From: Halovenus rubra
GTDB lineage: Archaea; Halobacteriota; Halobacteria; Halobacteriales; Haloarculaceae
DNA: 64,000 nucleotides
Direction: 5' to 3'
NCBI RefSeq assembly: GCF_026586665.1
Contig: NZ_JAODIY010000001.1
Coordinates: 248,001-312,000 of the forward strand
The notes beneath the pieces were generated by a model. The model worked only from the letters and a program-made list of their open reading frames with translations, was not told where the DNA came from and made no database searches. Numbering within the stretch: position 1 is the first letter of the stretch; every line of letters starts with the position of its first letter. Positions 23,850 to 31,239 of the stretch are shown one piece after another. The translations under genes were made by a program, and so were the position numbers.

Positions 23850-26261
23850 TCAGTCTGGGCGGCCGTTGGTATCCCAGAACCGCTGGATTTGCCCGTCGAG
23901 AAACTCTGGTGTGAGACGGACAAACTCCTCTTGCTCGCCCGCTGAGAGGTAGGGGTTGACGCTGTGTCGCGCATCGGAGACGTACCGTTGGCCGACGAGT
24001 GCACGAACGCCAACCTCGTCGGCCCCACGAATCACGCGCCCAAGGGTCTGTCTGGCGCGACGGACCGCGGGCACAGTCAACGCGTACTCAAATGCGTTGT
24101 CCGAACCGAATGCGTCGGCGTAGGCGCGCTGGACTGCCGTTACACGGGGCGACCCGATGTTGACTAGTGGGACGCCAACCACACCACAGCAGTGGAGTTT
24201 ATCGCCGTCATAATCGACGCCCTCGGTCAGTGTTCCACGCGTGCTTGTGACGAGGACCTTCTGTTTTCCTTGGAAAAAGCGTTGTTTCAGCGCCTCTGTC
24301 TCTTCGTTGCTCGAACTCTCGTCGACCAGTACTGGCTTCTCGACCACGTCTGCCAAATACGACCCGGCCCACATCGCCTCGCGATAGTTTGGCATAGCAA
24401 GTAAGACGTTTCCAGGCGAGCGCGCGAGAATGCGCAAGACCTGTGCGTACTCACCACGTGTCCGGTTCCACGTCTCTGGGGTCCCGTTTTCGTCTGGGTC
24501 GCCGCGATTTCGTGCGGTAAATGCTGTTGTATCGACTAAACAAGAGGCACGATTCGACTCCGGGAACGGTAACGTGTAGGTTCGCTCGACGACTGGTCGG
24601 TTCGCCTCACGGAGGGCTTCGAGACCTGAAACCTCCGCAAACACGTCCAGCGGTTCAAGCGTTGCGCTCATTAGTATCCCGCCCCCGAGACCGTCGAAGA
24701 TTTCTTCGAGTGTGTCGCCGGGCATACACTCGAACAGGACCAACCCAGCGGTGTACTGGGTCTGCCATGGCTCGCTGGCGCTGTGTTTGTCTTTGGGCGC
24801 GTATTCGAGTTCGAGCTCTCGGAGGTACGTCGCGTGGTCACACTCCCACCACTGGCCCATCAGTGCGCCGACAGCGGTACAGACCGGCGTGCGTGCCATG
24901 CCGAGTTCTTCGATTACCTGCTCGACGGCAAGGCCGACCGCCGACAGCGAGCGCCAGTGGTCACCGGTGTAGCCCGCTGATTCTGCCCATGCTGTCAACT
25001 CGTCACGCTCGACAGCTTCGGGGTTACGCAACGGCACTTCGAGGTCATGGTCCGGGAGTGTCTCGCCGGGCGACCCGGTTCGCCACTCGCGGCCAAACTC
25101 GTCGTCGAGATATCTCTCGATACGTCCATCGAGCCAGCCAAGCAGGTCATCATAGAAGTCACGGGCTTGCTCGATTGCACCGAGAGGCACGTCGTGACTT
25201 GCCAACTCATCTTTGACCTGCTCGCGGTGGTCGGTGCTCTGGCGGGCACGCTGGAGTAACTGGACGCAGTCGTTTCGGGCACGCTTGAGCGTGCTTCGAC
25301 CGACACGGTTGGAGAGCAGGTCTCTTACGCGCTCTTCGAGGCGATGTGCTTCGTCGACGATGAGAAACGTGTCGTCGCCAAGAACAGACTCAAGCATCGG
25401 GCGGGACGCGGGGTCGAACAGGTGGTTGTAGTTGCCTACGATGACATCCGCGGATTCGAGTAACACGCTCATGACACGGTGGGGACAGGTGCCTCGTTCG
25501 ACGGCCCCGGGCAGATACTCCTCGGCAGTGACGACGTGTTCTTCGCCCAGGTCAAAATCTACTGGTGAGCCCTTGTTTCGGGCGTACCAGTCGGCTTCGA
25601 ACGGGCAGTACAGCGGGCCATCGTCGCTTTCGGCCATCGAGTCTGGGGCAGACTGTTGGCCGCGTGGATAGGGACTCTCGACATCGGCGGTGTCGAGTGT
25701 TTCTGTTGTAATCTGCCGTTGACCTGTTCCGCCCGGTCGTGCATGTTTAACGAGGTCGCTAGCACGCTGTGGGTCCCACCATACTTCGTCTGTCTCGCCG
25801 CCGATTTCTACTGTTGCGGTGGGTGCGTCGTCGCTGGACCCCTCGCTTTCGACTAAGTGTGCAGTGTTCTCGCGCAGGTCTTCACAGCGGTCGTGGACGC
25901 CCACATCATCGGGAAAGACATCTTCACGACCGTAGGGACAGAGGTCTCGCTTGCCAACGAGGGCCGCTCCGTCAAGCGGGTCGTCTAACCCAGCGTTCAT
26001 TGTCCGAAGATCTTCGACAAACTGGGCTCGTTGCTGTTTGACCGGGGTTACGACGACGACGTTGTCGTACTCCCCGTCTCGGACGAGTGTTGCGCCAGCA
26101 GTGAGTGCAGCCATCGTCTTGCCAGTTCCACAGGGACCTTCCATCGCAAGATACCCCCGCTCACGCCCGACTTCGATTGCCGCCTCGATTGCATCACGCT
26201 GGTTCGTGTAGGGAGTGGCGAACCCAAAGAACTTCGACCAGCGGGTCTCGGACTGTTCCAT
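23850..26261 (-). CDS. XPD/DinG-type Fe-S DNA helicase
   Basis: The 803-residue superfamily 2 helicase has Walker A GPCGTGKT at residues 42-49, DEAH at 303-306 and motif VI LGRVIRGADEVG near residue 735. Four cysteines between motifs Ia and II (C108, C126, C219, C259) match the Fe-S cluster domain of XPD/Rad3 and DinG. A hydrophilic insert of about 70 residues separates C126 and C219, longer than in classical XPD. The likely role is 5'-3' unwinding in repair or recombination. Confidence 0.9.
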   Translation of the reverse strand: MEQSETRWSKFFGFATPYTNQRDAIEAAIEVGRERGYLAMEGPCGTGKTMAALTAGATLVRDGEYDNVVVVTPVKQQRAQFVEDLRTMNAGLDDPLDGAALVGKRDLCPYGREDVFPDDVGVHDRCEDLRENTAHLVESEGSSDDAPTATVEIGGETDEVWWDPQRASDLVKHARPGGTGQRQITTETLDTADVESPYPRGQQSAPDSMAESDDGPLYCPFEADWYARNKGSPVDFDLGEEHVVTAEEYLPGAVERGTCPHRVMSVLLESADVIVGNYNHLFDPASRPMLESVLGDDTFLIVDEAHRLEERVRDLLSNRVGRSTLKRARNDCVQLLQRARQSTDHREQVKDELASHDVPLGAIEQARDFYDDLLGWLDGRIERYLDDEFGREWRTGSPGETLPDHDLEVPLRNPEAVERDELTAWAESAGYTGDHWRSLSAVGLAVEQVIEELGMARTPVCTAVGALMGQWWECDHATYLRELELEYAPKDKHSASEPWQTQYTAGLVLFECMPGDTLEEIFDGLGGGILMSATLEPLDVFAEVSGLEALREANRPVVERTYTLPFPESNRASCLVDTTAFTARNRGDPDENGTPETWNRTRGEYAQVLRILARSPGNVLLAMPNYREAMWAGSYLADVVEKPVLVDESSSNEETEALKQRFFQGKQKVLVTSTRGTLTEGVDYDGDKLHCCGVVGVPLVNIGSPRVTAVQRAYADAFGSDNAFEYALTVPAVRRARQTLGRVIRGADEVGVRALVGQRYVSDARHSVNPYLSAGEQEEFVRLTPEFLDGQIQRFWDTNGRPD

Positions 26262-26433
26262 CCATCAAGCACTGGGGCGTCATCGAATTTGAACCTGCGG
26301 GTTCGTTATTTACCCTCTGTTGTTATCGATGCTGATAATTGAGATATCGAGAAAAAAACCGCGCAACTAAATAACTGAGTTTTTCGCGGTGCTTATAAGT
26401 TGACAAAATGTGACAAGATTCCGGTTTTGCTTG

Positions 26434-26601
26434 CTATCGCCAGGCCGGAAGTGAGGCGGCATCATCAAGTTTGAGTGTCATGAAGGCGTCGTCCTGAGAG
26501 ATGTCAGCGAGAATGAATCGGTCTACCGGACCCTCCTCGACTGACGCCATCACTTCCGAACTCGTTTCGACCTCGGCCGGGACGATAGTATCCGGCTGCA
26601 T
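26434..26601 (-). CDS. 55-residue haloarchaeal protein (DUF7556-like)
   Basis: A small ORF reads MQPDTIVPAEVETSSEVMASV, then FILADISQDDAFMTLKLDDA and ends SLPAWR. The acidic composition and the ADIS-DDAFM core resemble a family of tiny haloarchaeal proteins I associate with DUF7556. The TATA-like GTTTATATTG near 26622-26631 is at leaderless distance from the ATG. Function unknown. It is isolated between the helicase and amidohydrolase genes, all on the minus strand. Confidence 0.65.
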   Translation of the reverse strand: MQPDTIVPAEVETSSEVMASVEEGPVDRFILADISQDDAFMTLKLDDAASLPAWR

Positions 26602-26793
26602 GTGTGATATTAATTACCAACACAATATAAACCTACCGATAGTAGATGCCGCCAATTGCCAGACAGGACGTTGACTGCGTGCGACGCTTGTCTGACGACT
26701 GTTAATAAATTAACAAGAATATCAGAATTGAAAACAGTATTTTTCGCGTAATCTGGGCCTGCCGGGTGCTCACCGGTGATAAGGCCAACTTCG

Positions 26794-27672
26794 TCAGTCG
26801 AGGTTGAGGAACGAGTTGGCGTTCTCCCAGAGGATTTTGCGCTGGGTTTCTTCGGAGAAATCGAGTTCGGCAAACTGTTCGAGCCACGGTTCTGGTTCAA
26901 GCATCGGGTAGTCGGTCCCGAACATGACTTTGTCTTTCAGGAGGCTTTTGGCATACTGCAGTACTTGGTCGTCGATATACCGTGGCATCCAACCCGAGAG
27001 GTCCATATACACATTCCCTTTCTGTTGGCAGATGGCCAACTGCTCTTTTTCCCAGGGATACGCGGGGTGAGCAATCAAAATCGGCAGGTCAGGATGGCGG
27101 GCCGCCACATCATCTATCAGCATTGGGTTCCCGTACTTAATGTGGAGTCCGCGACCACCGGGGGCACACGCACCCAGCGTCGAGTTTCCACCGTGGAAGA
27201 CCACCGGCTTGCCGAGTTCTTCGAGTGTCTCAAAAAGCGGTTCGTGCTCCGGTGCAGACGGGTCAAACCCCTGGGCAATCTGCTGGAATTTGAACCCTGA
27301 GAGGTCGAGGTCTTCGACACACCGGCGGGCTTCCTCGACGCAGTCGTCTTTGAGTGGGTCGACGGAGCCAAAGCCGACAAAGAAGTCGTCGTGTTCGTCT
27401 CGCACCTCGGCGACGTACTCGTTTGGCACCGGTGGGTTCCCGGTGTTCGTCTCGGCGTCCCAGCCAAGGAGCACTGCACGACCGACCCCAACGTCGTGGT
27501 ACTCCGCTATCATCTCCTCGTAGCTCCATGTCTCTAGGTCTGTCCCAAATCGGTCGGCGGCGTCTTGCATCATCTGACCGCCGGCATCGTGGAGAAACTC
27601 GCTAGTCGGCTGGTGTGCGTGTGTGTCTATTGCCTGTTTGTTGTCCAGCACGTCCAGTCCATCAACACTCAT
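26794..27672 (-). CDS. Amidohydrolase (ACMSD-like, amidohydrolase_2)
   Basis: The 292-residue TIM-barrel protein has H18 and H20 in DTHAHQ, a strand-end His in VFHGGN, another in AHPAYPW, and the Asp of FGTDYP, the metal set of the ACMSD/resorcylate decarboxylase branch of amidohydrolases. The lack of a carboxylated lysine fits that branch. The substrate is unknown; members hydrolyse or decarboxylate aromatic and cyclic compounds. It stands alone after an AT-rich gap. Confidence 0.82.
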   Translation of the reverse strand: MSVDGLDVLDNKQAIDTHAHQPTSEFLHDAGGQMMQDAADRFGTDLETWSYEEMIAEYHDVGVGRAVLLGWDAETNTGNPPVPNEYVAEVRDEHDDFFVGFGSVDPLKDDCVEEARRCVEDLDLSGFKFQQIAQGFDPSAPEHEPLFETLEELGKPVVFHGGNSTLGACAPGGRGLHIKYGNPMLIDDVAARHPDLPILIAHPAYPWEKEQLAICQQKGNVYMDLSGWMPRYIDDQVLQYAKSLLKDKVMFGTDYPMLEPEPWLEQFAELDFSEETQRKILWENANSFLNLD

Positions 27673-28259
27673 AGTTCACTGCACACACGCATGGGATAAT
27701 AGCGTTCCGCAGGTTCCCGCTCATCTCGAAACACCAAACTGTGAACCTCATCTCGCATATACTGCTCAACCTATCCATTTTATGAACTATAGATAATCTG
27801 TTATTTTTCTCTTGCGCTGTGAGAAATATAACGCGCTTACAATTTTCTCTGATGAAGGTGTTCTTTTAGTGGTCGATTGTCCGATACTATCCAGAAAATC
27901 ATACATATATTGCCTTCTGACCGACAAAAGTCTCTGTTCGGTGATCTTGTTACTTGCTAGCACGGCATGCAGAACTATTATTAATATCACCATCGTTAAT
28001 TGTAGATATGTATTGGGGCACTTTCCCCGAAGACTGTGCAGCCACCAGAGTATCTACTGGCGAAGGAAGCGTCGCAGGCGGATGCACAGTACCACTTATT
28101 CTCGGATTTATCGCACGAATATTCCGATAACTCCCCGGAAAAACCAGACGGGGGAACAGTTCGACACAGTCGCCGGGTATCGCTGGCAACGAACCCGGGG
28201 CTGGTCGGTCTGTGTCGTACTGGGCAGCAATTGACCACAACGAAACACGACAACGACCC
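27673..28259. other. AT-rich noncoding gap upstream of the E1 operon
   Basis: About 590 bases without a supportable gene. The frames that stay open lack acidic composition and biased codon use. The centre (27780-28020) is much richer in A+T than the genes around it, as in haloarchaeal regulatory or insertion-prone gaps. Promoters for both flanking genes must lie here. Confidence 0.5.
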
Positions 28260-29390
28260 ATGATACACGCACAATCTGGCTTACACGAACAGGACGAACA
28301 CGATCGATTACAGATACTCGACGCGGACGGCAACGTTCACCCGCACGCGACGGTACCTGACCTCTCCGATGAGGAGATGCTCGCGATGTATGAGGCGCTG
28401 GTGTTAGCCCGCCAGTTCGACCAGCGGGCAATCAGCCTCCAGCGACAGGGACGGATTGCGACCTACGCACCGATGACAGGACAGGAGGGGTCACAGGTCG
28501 CCACGAGCTACGCACTCGACGAACAGGACTGGCTGTTTCCGACCTACCGCGACCACGCTGCAAAGCATGTTCATGGGCGGAGTCTCTCTTCGTTGCTTGC
28601 TCCCCTCCGAGGCCACCGTGAAGGGTATGCTATCCCCGACGACGTAAACGTCATGCCCGAATACATTCCTATCGCAACCCAGATTCCACAAGCCATGGGA
28701 ATGGCCTGGGGGTACAAACTACAAGAGCAAAATGACCGTGCTGTCCTGTGTCACTTCGGTGATGGCGCAACAAGTGAGGGTGACTTCCACGAGGGGATTA
28801 ACTTTGCCGGCGTTTTCGATGTTCCGGCCGTGTTCGTCTGTAACAACAACCAGTGGGCAATCTCGACGCCCCGTGAACGCCAGACGAAAAGCGAGACACT
28901 CGCATCCAAGGCCGACGCGTACGGCGTCGACAGTATTCGTGTCGACGGGCTCGACCCACTGGCAGTGTATCAAGCAACCCGCGCAGCGATTCGCAAGGCA
29001 AAAGATCCTGGTCCCGGCGAGAGCCGCCCGACACTCATCGAATCAATTCAGTACCGGTTCGGTGCGCACACGACCTCGGATGACCCCAGCGTCTATCGGC
29101 CGGAAGACGAACCCGAATACTACCGCAAGCGGGACCCGGTTGACAGGCTCCGTGGCTATCTCGAATCCGAGGATATTCTGACTGACGAGCGGCAAGCGGC
29201 CATCGACTCTCGCGTCGAAGACCGTATCGAAGCTGCTATCGACGAGGCTGAGTCGCTCGAAGCCGACCCTGATGATATCTTCAACCACGTTTACGACGAG
29301 ATGTCTGACCGTCTCAAGACCCAGCGTGACGAACTCCGCGAGCTACGCGAGAAGTATGGCGATGACGCGTTCTCGGAGGTGTTAGAATGA
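28260..29390 (+). CDS. 2-oxoacid dehydrogenase E1 component, alpha subunit
   Basis: The 376-residue protein matches the alpha subunit of pyruvate or branched-chain 2-oxoacid dehydrogenase: the ThDP-binding motif runs from GDGATSEGD (167-) to CNNNQW (194-), and PTYRDH and FHEGINFA are conserved. It decarboxylates a 2-oxoacid with ThDP and reductively acylates lipoyl-E2. An upstream GTG would add 16 residues, but ATG 28260 gives the expected start. It overlaps the beta gene by ATGA. No E2 or E3 gene follows. Confidence 0.9.
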   Translation: MIHAQSGLHEQDEHDRLQILDADGNVHPHATVPDLSDEEMLAMYEALVLARQFDQRAISLQRQGRIATYAPMTGQEGSQVATSYALDEQDWLFPTYRDHAAKHVHGRSLSSLLAPLRGHREGYAIPDDVNVMPEYIPIATQIPQAMGMAWGYKLQEQNDRAVLCHFGDGATSEGDFHEGINFAGVFDVPAVFVCNNNQWAISTPRERQTKSETLASKADAYGVDSIRVDGLDPLAVYQATRAAIRKAKDPGPGESRPTLIESIQYRFGAHTTSDDPSVYRPEDEPEYYRKRDPVDRLRGYLESEDILTDERQAAIDSRVEDRIEAAIDEAESLEADPDDIFNHVYDEMSDRLKTQRDELRELREKYGDDAFSEVLE

Positions 29391-30469
29391 GTTCCTACGC
29401 AGAGACACTCGCCGAAAACGTCGAAGAACAGGCAGAATCTGAGGACTCAGCACCCGAAACACGGGAGAAACCCGAAGACAGCTCAGATAGCGTTGACGAG
29501 TTGACGCTCGTCGAAGCCATCTGTGACGGTCTCTACACGGAAATGAGCCAAGACGAGCGCGTCATGGCGCTTGGCGAAGACATCGGCCGAAACGGCGGCG
29601 TCTTCCGGGCGACGGACGCACTTTACGAGGAGTTTGGTGAACACCGTGTCGTCGACACGCCGCTGGCCGAGTCGGGTATTATCGGTGCGTCTATCGGTCT
29701 CGGTCTCTCGGGAATGCGCCCAGTTGCAGAGATTCAGTTTATGGGCTTTCTGTATCCGGGATTCGACCAGCTTGTGAGTCAGGCCTCCCGTATTCGGAGC
29801 CGCTCTCACAGCCAACTATCAGCTCCAATCGTCGTTCGCATGCCCTACGGCGGTGGCATCCGCGCCCCAGAACACCACTCCGAGTCAAAGGAAGCGTTTT
29901 TCGTCCACGAACCCGGGCTGAAAGTGGTCACGCCGTCGACACCGTACGACGCCAAGGGGCTACTCACCGCGGCAATCCGGGACCCTGACCCAGTCATCTT
30001 CCTCGAACCGAAGCTTATCTACCGTGCATTCCGCGAGGAAGTCCCGCAAGAATCCTACGAAATCGAGCTTGGTGAGGCCTCCATCCGCCGCGAGGGGTCA
30101 GACGTTTCGGTGTTTACATGGGGGGCGATGACCCGCCCATCTCTTATCGCTGCCGAAGAGCTTGCCGAGGACGGCATCGACTGTGAGGTTGTCGACCTTC
30201 GCAGTCTGTCACCCCTCGACATCGACACGATTGTCGATTCCTTCGAAAAAACTGGCCGAGGTGTCGTTGTCCACGAGGCACCCAAGACTGGCGGACTCGG
30301 TGCCGAAATCGCTGCGACAATCCAAGAAGAGGCAATGCTCCACCAAGAAGCCCCAGTCAAGCGTATCGGCGGCTACGACGCACACATTCCGCTACACGCT
30401 CTGGAGGACTACTACCTCCCACAGGCTGTTCGCATCCAGGACGGGATTCACGACGTGATGGAGTTCTGA
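29387..30469 (+). CDS. 2-oxoacid dehydrogenase E1 component, beta subunit
   Basis: The 360-residue protein is the transketolase-like beta subunit: LGEDIGRNGGVFRAT, DTPLAESGIIG, FLEPKLIYR and HEAPKTGG are all family landmarks. It carries an extra acidic N-terminal extension of about 38 residues (EEQAESEDSAPETREKPED) before the fold. With the alpha subunit it makes the alpha2-beta2 E1. Haloarchaea often hold several such E1 pairs whose substrates are unclear; the absence of E2/E3 beside it leaves the substrate open. Confidence 0.9.
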   Translation: MSSYAETLAENVEEQAESEDSAPETREKPEDSSDSVDELTLVEAICDGLYTEMSQDERVMALGEDIGRNGGVFRATDALYEEFGEHRVVDTPLAESGIIGASIGLGLSGMRPVAEIQFMGFLYPGFDQLVSQASRIRSRSHSQLSAPIVVRMPYGGGIRAPEHHSESKEAFFVHEPGLKVVTPSTPYDAKGLLTAAIRDPDPVIFLEPKLIYRAFREEVPQESYEIELGEASIRREGSDVSVFTWGAMTRPSLIAAEELAEDGIDCEVVDLRSLSPLDIDTIVDSFEKTGRGVVVHEAPKTGGLGAEIAATIQEEAMLHQEAPVKRIGGYDAHIPLHALEDYYLPQAVRIQDGIHDVMEF

Positions 30470-30485
30470 CTGCTGTCCGAATGCC

Positions 30486-30837
30486 TCACAGCCAGTTTTC
30501 GATCCACTCGATGTGGCCGTGCATCGCCGCTGGCTCGAAGTAGTGGTCGATACGTTTGATTGCCTTGGCGAAGTCTCCGGGTTCGTGGTCCTGGGGACTG
30601 TAACAGACGATACCTGCGTGTGGCTCTTTTCGACCTAATCTGCCGAAATCGTCGTCATTCGTGAGGACGACCAGGCCGCGTGTCTCGCTCGCTACGAGAT
30701 CGGTCTGATCTTCCTGGCCAGCCTCGTTGCTTTCTGTAACAGCGCCAGCGTCATCCGTTCGCACGAAGTGCTGTGAGGTAAGTCCGTTTGATGTGTTCGT
30801 CGGCGAGAAACGAAAGTTGGTCGTGTCGAAGAACGGT
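30486..30837 (-). pseudogene. PIN-like DUF5615 toxin gene, frameshifted
   Basis: One frame gives FLADEHIKRTYLTALRANG and then a TGA at 30751-30753. The next frame resumes at once with DAGAVTESNEAGQ, LVVLTNDDDFGRLG and a C-terminus ending IEWIENWL. Together they cover a DUF5615/Mut7-C-like PIN-fold protein with the acidic residues LADEH and TNDDDF, as in toxins of type II systems. Two bases seem to be missing, and the first frame has no start codon after its upstream stop at 30838. No DUF433-type antitoxin gene is seen. A start at the internal GTG 30764 would lack the first catalytic Asp. Confidence 0.65.
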
Positions 30838-30901
30838 TTAGACTTTTCTCACCAGCTATCAGACCCCCGACTCATTGTGCACTGTTATGCTGTTAGATTA
30901 C

Positions 30902-30918
30902 CGTGCACTTAGTGCACG
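30902..30918. promoter_or_regulatory. Perfect GTGCACT-T-AGTGCAC palindrome
   Basis: An 8-1-8 perfect inverted repeat (CGTGCACT/AGTGCACG), with a further GTGCAC at 30879-30884. It lies between two pseudogenes on the minus strand, upstream of the broken toxin gene, where a toxin-antitoxin autoregulator would bind. Confidence 0.45.
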
Positions 30919-30968
30919 TAAATTTGGAAGCGTTACAGGTCAGGGGTTAGTCGATACTACTGTCGATT

Positions 30969-31235
30969 CTAAACGACTTTGCGACGCGACCCCGCTATTG
31001 GCGTTACCTGAAGTGAGTTGCCACCCGCGTGGACGAGGACACGGTCGTTGGCCGCCGCCGAGGTGTTCATTTCGACTAGGGGCTTGCCGCCGGCCTATTC
31101 GGAGACGTTGCCGACGACCACGGTGCCGACAATCAGCGACAGAATCGCGACGACATCGACGAGGCTGACGACGCTGACCATCTCCGATTTGGCGCGTCGA
31201 CAGTCACTTTCAGTGTGTAATCGATGGTCGAGCAT
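30969..31235 (-). pseudogene. Type IV pilin-like gene interrupted by a stop codon
   Basis: The ATG at 31235 opens a 46-residue frame with a basic region followed by KSEMVSVVSLVDVVAILSL, the class III signal and hydrophobic helix of archaeal pilins. A TAG at 31095-31097 stops it, yet the same frame goes on as AGGKPLVEMNTSAAANDRVL and HAGGNSL, the strand region of pilin domains, up to a second TAG at 30969. Real pilins are usually 120-180 residues. It starts 4 bases after the giant surface gene and was probably its operon partner. Confidence 0.55.
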
Positions 31236-31239
31236 AGTA

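Noticed and set aside
26360-26392. Inverted repeat ACCGCG...CGCGGT after the helicase promoter region
   Set aside because: The loop is over 20 bases and the stem only six pairs; no T-tract follows, so a terminator cannot be claimed.
27950-28333. 127-codon minus-strand frame in the gap before the E1 operon
   Set aside because: Composition is Ser/Cys/Arg-rich, it runs into the E1 alpha gene in antisense, and no start signal is seen.
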